64,000 bases of DNA, taken from the NCBI RefSeq assembly GCF_022829285.1, contig NZ_JAKSYI010000055.1:1-64000 (forward strand), given 5' to 3'. The notes under the pieces were generated by a model. It was not told the origin of the DNA. It saw nothing but the letters and a program-made list of their open reading frames with translations, and did no database searches. The position numbers and the translations under genes are program-made. This document shows, in pieces, positions 28,845 to 38,699 of this stretch. How positions within the stretch are numbered: position 1 is the stretch's first letter; every line of letters starts with the position of its first letter. This DNA comes from Methylobacterium sp. J-078 (GTDB taxonomy: Bacteria > Pseudomonadota > Alphaproteobacteria > Rhizobiales > Beijerinckiaceae).

Positions 28845-29986
28845 AAGTCGCTCTCCTCACCAACATCGTCACCCCCTATACCCACCGGCTCTTCGAGCGG
28901 ATGGGTCAGGGCCTGGGCGGCGACCTCTCGGTTTTCGCCTGCAGCGAGACGGAGCCGGACCGGCACTGGATCATCGAGCCGGCCCGGCACTACCGCCGCG
29001 CGGCCCTGGCGGGCCTGCGCCTGCACCGCTCCTACGTCAGCCACATCTACCTCAATCCGGGCATCGTGCCGGCCCTGCTGGGGACGCGCTACGACGTGGT
29101 CGTCCTCAGCGATTTCTCGCCGACGATGATGATGGCCTGCGCAGCCGCCCGCGCGCGCCGCATCCCCGTGATCATCTCGACCGACGGGCAGCCCGAGACC
29201 GATCCGGGGCGGCACTCTCGGATCCACCGCCTTGCGCGGCGCGCCATCGTGCCGCTCTGCGCGGCCGGGGTCGGGGCGAGCCGGGGCAGTCTCGCGCTCC
29301 TCCAGGCCTACGGCCTCGCGCCCGAGGCGTCCTTCCTCTCGCCGATCGCCCCCGGCTGGGATTTCGTCGGCTCGCCCCCAGACTTCGACGCGCGCCCGTT
29401 CGATCTCCTGTTCTGCGGCCACCTCGACGACGATCGCAAGGGCGCCCTGTTCTTCGCCGACGTGGTCGACGCCCTCGTGGCGCGGGGACGCCGCCTCACG
29501 GTCCGTGTCGCCGGCGACGGTCCCTTGCGCGACGCCCTGGCTGAACGCCTTCGGGCAGTTGGCGTGGAGGCCCGGTTCGACGGATTCCTGAGCCAGGAGG
29601 CTCTGGCCGAGGCCTATGCGTCCGCGAAGGTCTTCCTGTTTCCGTCGCGCGGGGATCCCTGGGGGCTCGTGGCGAACGAAGCCATCCAGTGCGGCACGCC
29701 CGTGATCGCCTCGGTGCACGCGCAATCCGCCCTGGAACTGGTGGGCCCGAGCGGCACAGGGCAGGTCCTCCCGCTCGCCGTGGCAGCCTGGGCCGACGCG
29801 GCCGAGCGGTACCTCGACGACCGCGCGGCGTGGCAAGGCGCCCACGCTTCCGCGGTCGCGGCGACCCGGACCTTCTCGATCGACGCCATGACCGCCGGCT
29901 TCCTGGCGTCCTTCGACTACGTCACCGACCGGTCCGGCGGGACGCCATCCGGCGCGCTGGGCGCGAGTCTCGGACGGGCGGAATGA
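28841..29986 (+). CDS. Glycosyltransferase family 4 protein
   Basis: The 381-residue protein has a GT-B fold. It begins MKVALLTNIVTPYTHRLFE, has a second-domain start FDLLFCGHLDDDRKG, and a donor-binding motif FPSRGDPWGLVANEA in which Asp replaces the first Glu of the usual E-x7-E. It is expected to add a sugar to a lipid-linked repeat unit on the cytosolic face of the inner membrane. Its ATG overlaps the beta-helix stop, and the flippase ATG overlaps its own stop (ATGA at both joints), so the three genes are translationally coupled. Confidence 0.9.
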   Translation: MKVALLTNIVTPYTHRLFERMGQGLGGDLSVFACSETEPDRHWIIEPARHYRRAALAGLRLHRSYVSHIYLNPGIVPALLGTRYDVVVLSDFSPTMMMACAAARARRIPVIISTDGQPETDPGRHSRIHRLARRAIVPLCAAGVGASRGSLALLQAYGLAPEASFLSPIAPGWDFVGSPPDFDARPFDLLFCGHLDDDRKGALFFADVVDALVARGRRLTVRVAGDGPLRDALAERLRAVGVEARFDGFLSQEALAEAYASAKVFLFPSRGDPWGLVANEAIQCGTPVIASVHAQSALELVGPSGTGQVLPLAVAAWADAAERYLDDRAAWQGAHASAVAATRTFSIDAMTAGFLASFDYVTDRSGGTPSGALGASLGRAE

Positions 29987-31308
29987 TTCATCTGTCGATG
30001 GTCTCCCCGGCCCGGTCCGGCTTTCCGGGGACGATCGTGCGCACCCTGGCCATGCGGCTGTGGTCGGACCCCTGGATCTGGTCGGCGGGCGTGCAGGCCC
30101 TGTCGAGCGGCATGAGCCTCGTCGTTTCCGTGGTGGCGGCCCGCCTGCTCGGCGTCGCGGATTTCGGCATCTACGCCCTGGTTCATGCCGGCGTCGCGCT
30201 CCTCGGCGTGCTGCAGTACCAGCTCGTCGCCGGACCGATGATGATCGTGGCCGGGCGCCGGACCCGGTCCGCCGACTATTTCGGCACCGTGGCGCGTGCG
30301 GCGATCGTGGTCTCGCTCCTGGTCGGCGCCGCGGTCGCAATCTATACCGCCGCCCTCATTGAGCGGCCGACGGGAAGCGGCGCCTGGGCGCTGCCGCTCG
30401 CGAGCCTCGTCTACGCCGCCGGCTACATCGTGCATGACAACGCCAAGCGGCTGGCCTTCGCCCGCGGATGGTCCCGGGCGGGTTTCGCCTACGAACTGGC
30501 GCGCCACCTCGTCTTCATCGCCCTGCTCGCCCTGGTCTGGCTGATTTACGGGGTGGACACGCCGATCCTGCTCGCCTGCGGGGGATTGTCAGCGATGCTG
30601 GCCTCGTTCCCGGCCTTTCTCATCGCGCTCAGGAGCCGCACGCGGGGCAGCCTCCGGCGCACCGTCGGCCGTCACCATTGGGTGCTCGGACGCTGGCTCG
30701 TCCTCGTCATCTTCGTCTCGGCGGCCCACGAGCAGATCGTCACGATCCTGGCGGGATCGCTGATCGACCAGGACGCCTCGGCGGCCCTGCGCGCCGTGCA
30801 GGTGCTGTTCGGCCCCCTGCTCGTTCTGATGATGAGCCTCGAGAACATCGTCCCCCGCCAGGCCACCAACCGGTTGCAGGCGGGCGGACGGGCCGCCCTG
30901 GCCCGCTATCTCCTGCGCGTGCTCGTCCTGATGGAAATCCCGATCGTCGCCGTCTGCCTGATCGTCGGCCTCTACGGGGCATCGATCCTCGGCTGGCTCA
31001 TGGGCCAGGGCTTCGCGAGCTTCGGACGCGTCGCCGCCATCATGGCGCTGGGTCCGCCCGTGACGATGTGCCGGGAGATCGGGGTCCTCTACCTGCGCAC
31101 GACGGGCAACACCCAAGGCGTCTTCTTCGCCTTCCTGACCAGCGCCGTGATCACCGTGACGGCGATCTACCCGCTGATCCATACCTTCGGCCTCGAAGGC
31201 GCGGCCGCCGCGGCGATCCTCGGTCACTGCGTCTCGACGGCCGTCATCCTGTTCCAGGTCTGGCGGCTGCGGCCCGGTCTCGATCGTCCGACCGCCGCGT
31301 CGGCCTGA
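29983..31308 (+). CDS. Wzx-type polysaccharide flippase
   Basis: The 441-residue membrane protein has about twelve to fourteen hydrophobic helices and starts with an oligosaccharide-flippase-like region, SSGMSLVVSVVAARLLGVADFGIYALV. Family role: moving undecaprenyl-linked repeat units across the inner membrane before polymerisation. The ATG at 29983 overlaps the glycosyltransferase stop by four bases; an ATG at 29998 is an alternative. It ends the rightward operon and converges on the WecG-like gene. Confidence 0.87.
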   Translation: MIHLSMVSPARSGFPGTIVRTLAMRLWSDPWIWSAGVQALSSGMSLVVSVVAARLLGVADFGIYALVHAGVALLGVLQYQLVAGPMMIVAGRRTRSADYFGTVARAAIVVSLLVGAAVAIYTAALIERPTGSGAWALPLASLVYAAGYIVHDNAKRLAFARGWSRAGFAYELARHLVFIALLALVWLIYGVDTPILLACGGLSAMLASFPAFLIALRSRTRGSLRRTVGRHHWVLGRWLVLVIFVSAAHEQIVTILAGSLIDQDASAALRAVQVLFGPLLVLMMSLENIVPRQATNRLQAGGRAALARYLLRVLVLMEIPIVAVCLIVGLYGASILGWLMGQGFASFGRVAAIMALGPPVTMCREIGVLYLRTTGNTQGVFFAFLTSAVITVTAIYPLIHTFGLEGAAAAAILGHCVSTAVILFQVWRLRPGLDRPTAASA

Positions 31309-31317
31309 CACGAACGG

Positions 31318-31354
31318 AAAAAAAGGGGGGCGCGCCCTCGCGTGGGCGGCCCCC
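31318..31354 (-). terminator. Intrinsic terminator of the WecG-like operon
   Basis: A GC-rich hairpin (31325-31354, arms GGGGGGCGCGCCC and GGGCGGCCCCC with one imperfection) is followed on the minus strand by seven U residues (A tract 31318-31324). It lies 23 bases after the stop of the minus-strand gene and may also stop the converging flippase transcript. Confidence 0.75.
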
Positions 31355-31376
31355 TCATGCGCGTCCGATCGGTGTT

Positions 31377-32207
31377 CTACGGCTTGCCGGAACTCCCGCG
31401 ATCGCGCGCCACGATGGCGAGGAAGCGGGGGACCACGGTGGCGTAGCGTCGGCCCAGGCGGCGCGGCTCCCGGATCAGCCGATACAGCCATTCGAGGCCG
31501 AGCCGCGTCATGGCGGCCGGCGCCCGCGGAATCGTGTTCAGGTTCACGTCGAAGGCCGCGCCGACGCCCATGGCGATCGTGCTGGGCAGGAACGGCGCGT
31601 GGCGGTGCATGAACAGTTCCTGCTTGGGCGTGCTCAGACCGATCCACAGGACCTGCGTGCCCGCCCCGCGGATGCGCTGGTGCAGGGCCTCGGACTCCGG
31701 CTCGGTGAGGGGGCGGTAGGGCAGGGTCTCGTGCCCGGCGATCGCCAGGCCCGGCGCGCGCCGCGCCATCTCGTGGGCCAGCGCCTCGGCGACCCCCGGT
31801 CCACCTCCCAGGAAGAAGTGCCTCCAGCCCTCCGCGAGGCCGGCCCGGCACACGGTCTCCACGGATTCGATGCCCGGAACCTGGGCGATCCTCGCGTGTC
31901 CGCGCAGGCGCCCGATCCAGGCGAGGGGGCGCCCGTCCGCGCAGACCAGAAGCGCGGCGTGGTGGGCCGCCATCACGTCGGGATCGTCCTGAGCCCGTAC
32001 GATCCCGTGCGCATCGCGGAAGACCACGAAGGTGCCGGGTGTACCGGGTCCGCGTCGGAGCCGCCGCCGCATCGCATCCACCAGGCCGGTCATGTCAGTG
32101 ACCGAGACCGGAACGCCGCCGAGGGCGTAGTGCGCGACCTCGGGATCGTGCCCCCAGGCATGGCGCCCTGTCGTCTGCGGAAAGGGTTCGGATGCGGACA
32201 GGATCAT
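31377..32207 (-). CDS. WecG/TagA/CpsF family glycosyltransferase
   Basis: The 276-residue product matches the WecG/TagA family: ALGGVPVSVTDM at the start, LLVCADGRPLAWIGRL, FFLGGGPGVAEALA, and the diagnostic WIGLSTPKQELFMHRH and IAMGVGAAFDVN. Members transfer N-acetylmannosamine-type or glucose-type residues to lipid carriers. It may provide an early sugar of the repeat unit. The ATG at 32207 overlaps the stop of the upstream GT4 gene (ATGA), so the two are coupled. An intrinsic terminator follows. Confidence 0.87.
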   Translation of the reverse strand: MILSASEPFPQTTGRHAWGHDPEVAHYALGGVPVSVTDMTGLVDAMRRRLRRGPGTPGTFVVFRDAHGIVRAQDDPDVMAAHHAALLVCADGRPLAWIGRLRGHARIAQVPGIESVETVCRAGLAEGWRHFFLGGGPGVAEALAHEMARRAPGLAIAGHETLPYRPLTEPESEALHQRIRGAGTQVLWIGLSTPKQELFMHRHAPFLPSTIAMGVGAAFDVNLNTIPRAPAAMTRLGLEWLYRLIREPRRLGRRYATVVPRFLAIVARDRGSSGKP

Positions 32208-33460
32208 GGCGCCTCTCGCTGGTGGCTGCTGGCACGGGCGGCGATCGCCTCGCGGTAGATCGGAAGGGCACGGGCGGTGACGGAGGCTTCGGTCCACTCG
32301 CGCTCGTAGACACCGCGACCCGCGCGGCCCATGGCGCGGGCCTCCTCCGGTGCATCGATGATCCGGTCGAAGGCGCGCGCGAGGGCGTCCGGGTCGCCGG
32401 GCGCGGCATGCAGGCCGGTCACGCCTTCGCCCACGAGATCGGGCAGCGCGCCGATCCGCGACACGATGACGGGCGTGCCGACGCTGAACGCTTCCGCGAT
32501 CACCATGGGCAGGCCCTCGTAGCAGAGCGAGGGCACGACCACGGCCTGGGCCGCGCGCATCGCCGCGCGAACGCCCTCTCGGTCTCGGGGTCCGAGATAG
32601 GTCAGGTTCGGCACCCCGCGTACGAGGTCCACCAGGGGGCCGTCGCCGATGATGGTGAGCGGCGCACGCGTCCGGCCTGCGGCCTCCACCAGGGGGGCCA
32701 CGCCCTTCTCCGGTCCGAGCCGCCCGACATACAGGATGCCGGCGCGCGGGCCGTCCGGCCCCGCGCCCGGATCGGCGAGGCCGTTGGGCTTGATCCGGAT
32801 CCGATCCCCGGGAAGCCCGGCCGCGACGAAGCGGGAGCGTGCGAAATCGGTCAGCGCGATGAAGCGATCGACGTCCCGGGTCCAGGTGCCGGCGCGGCGA
32901 TGCACGTCGATCATCCGCGCCACCGCCAGGGAACCGAGGCGCGAGCCCCGGTAGCAGGCGTGGCGGACGGCCTGGTAGGGCGAGCCGCCCACGCAATCCT
33001 CGCAGGGGCGCGCATCGCGCATCAGGATGCCGTTCGCACAGGTGACGCGAAAATTGTGGAGCGTCTGCACCGTCGCGGTGCCCGTGGCCCGCACGGCGGC
33101 GTGCATGCCGGGCGAGATCCTGGGGAAGACGTTGTGGGCGTGCACCACGTCGGGTCGAAAGGCCCGCACGGCATCGAGCACGGCGGCGATTCCGCGCGGG
33201 GCGTAGGCCGCCTCCCAGGCGGCCCTCAGCTTGTCGGCGGCCGTGCGGATGCCGTCATTGTCCAGGAACAGGGTCTCGACGCTCTGGCCCGCCCGGCGCA
33301 GGCTCGCCACTTCCTGCTCCACCACTGCGTCCTCGCCGCCGCGGACCTGATAGCGGTTGTGCACCACGAGGATGCGCAGGGGCGCCACGGTGCCGTCCCG
33401 TACCGAGACGGAGTCCGCGCCGGATCGGAAAGCGTCGCGCGACCCGGCGTCTTCCCTCAT
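32204..33460 (-). CDS. Glycosyltransferase family 4 protein
   Basis: A GT-B enzyme. It starts with LRILVVHNRYQVRGGEDAV, has the acceptor-domain segment DVVHAHNVFPRISPG, the second domain GILYVGRLGPEKGV and a canonical E-x7-E donor motif (YEGLPMVIAEAFSVGTPVI). The start at 33460 (418 residues) is chosen for the GGAAG 8 bases upstream; in-frame ATGs at 33490 and 33508 are alternatives. A cysteine pair in ARPCEDCVGGSPYQAVRHACYRG suggests a bound metal, as in some GT4 enzymes. It leads the leftward two-gene operon with the WecG-like gene. Confidence 0.87.
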   Translation of the reverse strand: MREDAGSRDAFRSGADSVSVRDGTVAPLRILVVHNRYQVRGGEDAVVEQEVASLRRAGQSVETLFLDNDGIRTAADKLRAAWEAAYAPRGIAAVLDAVRAFRPDVVHAHNVFPRISPGMHAAVRATGTATVQTLHNFRVTCANGILMRDARPCEDCVGGSPYQAVRHACYRGSRLGSLAVARMIDVHRRAGTWTRDVDRFIALTDFARSRFVAAGLPGDRIRIKPNGLADPGAGPDGPRAGILYVGRLGPEKGVAPLVEAAGRTRAPLTIIGDGPLVDLVRGVPNLTYLGPRDREGVRAAMRAAQAVVVPSLCYEGLPMVIAEAFSVGTPVIVSRIGALPDLVGEGVTGLHAAPGDPDALARAFDRIIDAPEEARAMGRAGRGVYEREWTEASVTARALPIYREAIAARASSHQREAP

Positions 33461-33999
33461 CAGAGAATCTTCCGAGAGGCGGAGCGGCATCGAAGCTGTC
33501 TCTGTCATCGCAACATGTCGAGGGTCGTCCTGAACGGACCATGCCTTGCCCAGATCAACGCGTACCGAGACCGCTCGGACAGAGAGCCGAGGCGTCGGCC
33601 CTGCATGTCCGGGCACCGCTCCGGGTCACCGTTCGGGCGATCTAGCCACGCAGGTCTTAAAATTCGCTCGGCGCCATCCGCGATCCATTGACATTCGGAT
33701 TTACGCTTCTCTCACCAATACGGTAGGTGGTCGTCGGAAACTTGGGAACTGCCGGTGCAGTCGGCATGCGGTGCGCGTCTGTTCGCCCCGACCGCGCGTG
33801 CCACAGGCAGGTGCCATGTGTGATCCGCATGGATAGGAACACACACCCGACGACGCCGTTCTATGCCTGAGCGCTCGGGCAGACGACGTACGCCGCCGCC
33901 AGCCCGAGACCAGGTTCATAGACATCGAAGTCGCGCACCGCATCCGCCGAGGGGTTGGAAGGCCGGCTGCCGCTTCGTCGAAACCGGAGGACGACACGA
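33461..33999. other. Divergent intergenic region between the GT4 operon and dps
   Basis: No supported gene. The 5' part (to 33508) may be the N-terminus of the GT4 protein if an earlier start is used. The rest should hold promoters for that operon and for dps. A TTGACA-like hexamer is at 33691-33696, but no good -10 at the right distance is visible. Confidence 0.4.
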
Positions 34000-34554
34000 A
34001 TGGCTGATTCCAAGGCTCAGGCCGGTAACCAGCGTCTCCACGAGACACAGAACGGAACGAAGTCGAACGCCAAGAAGGTCTCGATCGACGTGTTGAACGC
34101 CCGTCTGTCCGACGGCATCGATCTCGCGCTCGACGTCAAGCAGGCGCACTGGAACCTCAAGGGTCCCCAGTTCATCGGCATCCACGAGATGCTCGACGGC
34201 TTCCGCACGGAGTTGGACGACTACAACGACAAGGTCGCGGAGCGCATCACCCAGCTCGGCGGCACGGCCCGCGGCACCGCGCAGGCGGTGGCCTCCGCCT
34301 CGCAGCTGAAGCCCTACCCCCTCGACGCCTATGCGATCGCAGACCACCTCGCGGCGCTGATCGACCGCTACGGCGTCTATGCCAACGCCGTCCGCCAGAA
34401 CATCGACGAGACCGACGAGGCCGGGGATGCCGGGACGGCCGACCTCCTCACCGAGGTCTCACGGGGCGTCGACAAGCAACTCTGGTTCCTCGAGGCTCAC
34501 GTGCAGGAGCCGACCGGCACGTTGCGCGACGGCGACCACGCCGGGCAGCGCTGA
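34000..34554 (+). CDS. dps: Dps family ferritin-like DNA-protection protein
   Basis: Dps forms 12-subunit shells that oxidise and store iron and protect DNA from peroxide in stationary phase. The 184-residue protein has the ferroxidase residues at the expected positions relative to E. coli Dps: H50 (KQAHWNLKG), H62 and D66 (IHEMLDGF), D77 and E81 (DKVAERI). A lysine-containing N-terminal tail of about 25 residues may bind DNA. GGAGG lies 9 bases before the ATG. A strong terminator 28 bases downstream makes it monocistronic. Confidence 0.95.
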   Translation: MADSKAQAGNQRLHETQNGTKSNAKKVSIDVLNARLSDGIDLALDVKQAHWNLKGPQFIGIHEMLDGFRTELDDYNDKVAERITQLGGTARGTAQAVASASQLKPYPLDAYAIADHLAALIDRYGVYANAVRQNIDETDEAGDAGTADLLTEVSRGVDKQLWFLEAHVQEPTGTLRDGDHAGQR

Positions 34555-34582
34555 AGTCCACCGACCATCAACGGATCTCTCG

Positions 34583-34612
34583 AAGGGAGGCGCCGCAGGG
34601 CGCCTCCCTTTT
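34583..34612 (+). terminator. Intrinsic terminator after dps
   Basis: A perfect 12-base inverted repeat, AAGGGAGGCGCC and GGCGCCTCCCTT, with loop GCAG, followed by TT. It begins 28 bases after the dps stop. Confidence 0.88.
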
Positions 34613-35046
34613 CGTTTGAGACGTATCCCGCATGGCCGACCACCCGCCGCGGACAGGCAAAAGGAGGATGCGTGGTGCCGAGGGTAGTGGGGATGTCGTC
34701 GAAGACGGCCTAAGCCGCGATGCCTTCGCCCGCGCGTTCCACTCGCCACAGGGTTTAAGTCCTGCATGGTGATGCCGCCGGTTCGTCGTTGCGGGGATGG
34801 TCGCATCTGCCGCGCATGGTCTCGTCGGATGTGCCGGGTTGCGCTTGGCGCGCGGACCGCCGGCATGGGTCCGCGGCCGGTGATCCGGCCTCACCCTGAG
34901 ACGCCCATTGCCTGTCTCCTCCGAAGCCGCAGCACGGGCTGCCGTCGTTCCGGGACGCGAGGCCGCCAAGCTTTCTGGTGTTTGTGCGCTTGTCGCGGCA
35001 AGAGAACTCGTGTTACGGAGCCTCCGTCTCATCGAGGCGCCTTCGC
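34613..35046. other. Intergenic region before tRNA-Ser
   Basis: No supported gene. The segment should hold the tRNA promoter: TTGTCG at 34990 and TTACGG 17 bases later is a possible weak -35/-10 pair, about 30 bases before the mature tRNA start. Nothing else stands out. Confidence 0.35.
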
Positions 35047-35138
<92 letters not shown>

Positions 35139-35414
35139 CGATTTTTCGCTTCAGCAGTAACGACTCCGCAACGCACCAGCGCGGTGCGTCCTAAGTCCTT
35201 CGTGGGCACTGTCCGGCAGCATCCGATCCGGGCGTCCCGGCGATCGGCTTCCCGGTGATCCCTACGATCCGGTCGTTCCGTCCGGCCCTCACCGGACGTT
35301 CGACGACGGTGATATCCGTCGGACGCCGTCGGCCAACTGCAGCGCACGCGCCTCGCTTGACACCTGGGACCGGCCTCTTAAACGCTGGCCGCCCCTTCAC
35401 GGACCGGAAGCCCC

Positions 35415-36362
35415 ATGTCGAGCGACACCCCGATCGCGAGCGCCGTGGATCTCGCGCCCCAAACCTCGTTCCAGGGCCTGATCCTCACTCTGCAGCGCTT
35501 CTGGGCGGCCCAGGGCTGCGTGATTCTGCAGCCCTACGACATGGAAGTCGGCGCCGGCACCTTCCACCCGGCCACCACCCTGCGGGCGCTCGGCCCCAAG
35601 CCCTGGAAGGCCGCCTACGTGCAGCCCTCCCGCCGCCCCAAGGACGGCCGCTACGGCGAGAACCCGAACCGGCTGCAGCACTATTACCAGTTCCAGGTCA
35701 TCCTGAAGCCGAACCCGCCGAACCTCCAGGAGCTCTACCTCGCCTCCCTCGCCGCCATCGGCGTCGACCTGGCGCTGCACGACATCCGCTTCGTGGAGGA
35801 CGATTGGGAGAGCCCGACCCTCGGCGCCTGGGGCCTGGGTTGGGAATGCTGGTGCGACGGCATGGAGGTGAGCCAGTTCACCTACTTTCAGCAGGTCGCG
35901 GGCTTCGAGTGCGCGCCTGTCGCGGGCGAGCTCACCTACGGCCTGGAGCGCCTGGCGATGTACGTCCAGGGCGTCGAGAACGTCTACGACCTGAGCTTCA
36001 ACGGCGGCACGGGCGCGGAGCGCGTCACCTACGGCGACGTCTTCCTCCAGTCCGAGCAGGAATACTCGCGCCACAACTTCGAGGCGGCCGACACCGCGAT
36101 GCTGTTCCGCCAGTTCACCGACGCCGAGAAGGCCTGCCGGACCTACCTCGATGCCGGCGCCCCGGCGGACGAGACCGGCCGGCACCGGATGGCCCAGCCG
36201 GCCTACGACCAGTGCATCAAGGCGAGCCACGTCTTCAATCTGCTCGACGCCCGAGGCGTCATCTCGGTGACCGAGCGTCAGAGCTACATCCTGCGGGTGC
36301 GGGAACTCGCGAAGGCCTGCGGGGCGGCCTACCTGCGGACCGCGGGCGGTGGGGCGGCCTGA
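35415..36362 (+). CDS. glyQ: Glycine-tRNA ligase alpha subunit
   Basis: The alpha subunit holds the catalytic class II core that forms glycyl-adenylate. The 315-residue sequence is classic: [60 protein letters not shown], then WEVWCDGMEV-like [26 protein letters not shown] lies 7 bases before the ATG at 35415. glyS begins 60 bases downstream, making the usual glyQS unit of an alpha2-beta2 synthetase. Confidence 0.97.
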   Translation: MSSDTPIASAVDLAPQTSFQGLILTLQRFWAAQGCVILQPYDMEVGAGTFHPATTLRALGPKPWKAAYVQPSRRPKDGRYGENPNRLQHYYQFQVILKPNPPNLQELYLASLAAIGVDLALHDIRFVEDDWESPTLGAWGLGWECWCDGMEVSQFTYFQQVAGFECAPVAGELTYGLERLAMYVQGVENVYDLSFNGGTGAERVTYGDVFLQSEQEYSRHNFEAADTAMLFRQFTDAEKACRTYLDAGAPADETGRHRMAQPAYDQCIKASHVFNLLDARGVISVTERQSYILRVRELAKACGAAYLRTAGGGAA

Positions 36363-36422
36363 CCGGCCCCCGCCCCGAACGCGCACCGCCTCCTCGTACA
36401 TTCCTCTCCGGACGCTCCCGCC

Positions 36423-38564
36423 ATGCCCGACCTCCTCCTCGAACTGCGCTCCGAAGAGATCCCCGCCCGCATGCAGCGGCGCGCGGCCGACGATCTGCGC
36501 AAGCTCGTCACCGACGCCCTGGTGGAGCGCGGCTTCCTCTACGAGGGTGCCAAGGCCTTCGCGACGCCGCGCCGGCTGGCGCTGCACGTGGCCGGCCTGC
36601 CGCCGCGGGGCCAGGACGTGCGCGAGGAGCGCAAAGGCCCCCGCGTCGGGGCGCCGGAGGGCGCGGTCCAGGGCTTCCTGAAGAGCGCGGGGCTGGCGAG
36701 CCTCGACGAGGCCACCATCGTCACGGACCCGAAGAAGGGCGAGTTCTACGTGGCGGTGATCGAGCGGCCCGGCCGCCCGACCCTCGACGTGCTCGCCGAG
36801 ATCCTGCCGCAGATCATCCGTGCCTTCCCATGGCCGAAATCGATGCGCTGGGGCGCGGCCTCGGCCCAGCCGGGCGCTTTGCGCTGGGTGCGCCCGCTGC
36901 AATCCATCGTCGCCACCTTCGGACCGGAGACCGAGACGCCGGACGTGGTGCCGTTCGCGGTCGACGGCATCATGGCCGGCACCACCACCTACGGACACCG
37001 CTTCCTGGCGCCCGACCCCATCGAGGTCCGGCGCTTCGACGATTACGTCCAGGCCCTGGAGCGCGCGAAGGTCGTGCTCGACGTGGAGCGGCGCAAAGAC
37101 ATCATCCTGCACGACGCCCGGGATCTCGCCTTCGCGCGCGGCCTCGAACTCGTGGAGGATGACGGGCTGCTCGAGGAGGTCGCCGGCCTCGTCGAGTGGC
37201 CGGTGGTACTGCTGGGCTCCTTCGACGACGCCTTCCTGGACATCCCGGCCGAAGCGATCCGCGCCACCATCCGGGCCAACCAGAAGTGCTTCGTGCTGCG
37301 CCATGCCGGCACCGAAACCCTGGCGCCGGCCTTCATCCTGACCTCGAACCTGATCGCCAGCGACGGCGGCGCGGCCATCACCGCCGGCAACGAGCGCGTG
37401 GTGCGGGCGCGGCTGTCCGACGCCAAGTTCTTCTGGGAGACCGACAAGGCGACCCGCCTGGAGGAGCGCCTGCCGAAGCTCGACGCCATCGTGTTCCACG
37501 AGAAACTCGGCACGCAGGGGCAGCGCGTGCAGCGCATCGCGGCGCTCGCCCGCGAACTCGCGCCGCTGGTCGGCGCCGACCCGGATCTGGCCGAGCGCGC
37601 CGCGACCCTCGCCAAGGCAGACCTCGTCACCGAGATGGTCGGCGAGTTCCCCGAGCTTCAGGGGCTGATGGGACGCAAATACGCGGGCCTCCAGGGCGAG
37701 CCGGAGAGCGTCGCGGCGGCGGTCGAGGAGCACTACAAGCCGGTCGGCCCTTCCGACCGGGTACCCACCGACCGGGTCGCCGTCGCGGTGGCCCTCGCCG
37801 ACAAGTTCGACACCCTCGTGGGCTTCTGGTCCATCGACGAGAAGCCCACCGGCAGCAAGGACCCTTACGCCCTCCGTCGGGCGGCGCTCGGCGTGATCCG
37901 CCTGCTCATCGAGAACACGGTCAAGCTGTCCCTCCTGCGGGACGGCTATCAGGCGGCGGCAGACGGCTTGCGGAACTACGGTGCCGTGGACGACGAGGCG
38001 GCGGGCGACGCCACGGCGAATGACGGCGACGCCGCGAGCCTCCTCGCCTTCTTCGCCGACCGCCTCAAGGTCTACCTGCGCGACAAGGGCGCCCGCCACG
38101 ACCTCATCGACGCCGTCTTCGCCCTGCCGGGGCAGGACGACCTGCTGATGGTGGTCCGCCGGGTCGAGGCGCTGGGCACGTTCCTCGAGACCGACGACGG
38201 CCGGAATCTGCTCGCCGGCTACAAGCGCGCGGCCAACATCCTGCGCATCGAAGAGAAGAAGGACGGCCGCGCCTACGACGCCGCGCCCGATGCGGCCCTC
38301 GCCGCCGAGGGGCAGCCCGAGGAGCGCGACCTCTCGGACGCCCTCGTCACCGCCCGCGCGGCGGCCTCGGCGGCGGTCGAACGCGAGGACTTCGCCGGCG
38401 CCATGCAGGCGCTGTCGACCCTGCGCGCCCCCGTCGATGCGTTCTTCGAGCACGTGACGGTGAACGCCGAGGACCCGGCCCTACGCCAGAACCGGCTCGC
38501 CCTACTCAACGCCCTGCGGGCGGCGACCCGAGCGGTCGCGGACTTCTCCCGCATCGAGGGCTGA
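36423..38564 (+). CDS. glyS: Glycine-tRNA ligase beta subunit
   Basis: The 713-residue subunit binds tRNA-Gly and completes the alpha2-beta2 enzyme. It starts [21 protein letters not shown], includes an HD-like region ([13 protein letters not shown]...[20 protein letters not shown]), then [35 protein letters not shown], and ends with an anticodon-binding helical domain. The length is normal (690-720). It follows glyQ in the same operon. Confidence 0.97.
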   Translation: MPDLLLELRSEEIPARMQRRAADDLRKLVTDALVERGFLYEGAKAFATPRRLALHVAGLPPRGQDVREERKGPRVGAPEGAVQGFLKSAGLASLDEATIVTDPKKGEFYVAVIERPGRPTLDVLAEILPQIIRAFPWPKSMRWGAASAQPGALRWVRPLQSIVATFGPETETPDVVPFAVDGIMAGTTTYGHRFLAPDPIEVRRFDDYVQALERAKVVLDVERRKDIILHDARDLAFARGLELVEDDGLLEEVAGLVEWPVVLLGSFDDAFLDIPAEAIRATIRANQKCFVLRHAGTETLAPAFILTSNLIASDGGAAITAGNERVVRARLSDAKFFWETDKATRLEERLPKLDAIVFHEKLGTQGQRVQRIAALARELAPLVGADPDLAERAATLAKADLVTEMVGEFPELQGLMGRKYAGLQGEPESVAAAVEEHYKPVGPSDRVPTDRVAVAVALADKFDTLVGFWSIDEKPTGSKDPYALRRAALGVIRLLIENTVKLSLLRDGYQAAADGLRNYGAVDDEAAGDATANDGDAASLLAFFADRLKVYLRDKGARHDLIDAVFALPGQDDLLMVVRRVEALGTFLETDDGRNLLAGYKRAANILRIEEKKDGRAYDAAPDAALAAEGQPEERDLSDALVTARAAASAAVEREDFAGAMQALSTLRAPVDAFFEHVTVNAEDPALRQNRLALLNALRAATRAVADFSRIEG

Positions 38565-38633
38565 ACCGGCGTCCTTTGGGGCGCATACCGTTTCGTGTTG
38601 GTGGCTTCGGTCTGCGTGCGCGCGACGTGCTCG

Positions 38634-38651
38634 CTCTCCCAGACGGGAGAG
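38634..38651. terminator. Hairpin in the convergent gap of glyS and the HxlR gene
   Basis: CTCTCCC-AGAC-GGGAGAG is a perfect 7-base inverted repeat, 70 bases after the glyS stop and 49 bases beyond the restored HxlR stop. No long U tract follows, so termination is likely but not certain; it resembles the short palindromes seen in other gaps of this window. Confidence 0.45.
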
Positions 38652-38699
38652 GGAGCCCGTTTCGACCAGGACGACCGAAGCGATCAGCCGGAAGCCGTC

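Noticed and set aside
31377-33616. A search for CRISPR or toxin-antitoxin elements in the polysaccharide region
   Set aside because: No regularly spaced repeats and no small toxin-antitoxin gene pairs were visible on either strand.
34740-34900. Possible small RNA or open frame before tRNA-Ser
   Set aside because: No stable structure with a terminator and no coding signal were found.
35397-38453. A 1018-codon frame opposite glyQ and glyS
   Set aside because: It is fully antisense to two unmistakable synthetase subunits and has no family features.
38506-38699. C-terminal extension of the HxlR frame into the 3' end of glyS
   Set aside because: The added residues are out of frame with the family C-terminus; a one-base correction gives the expected end at 38700.
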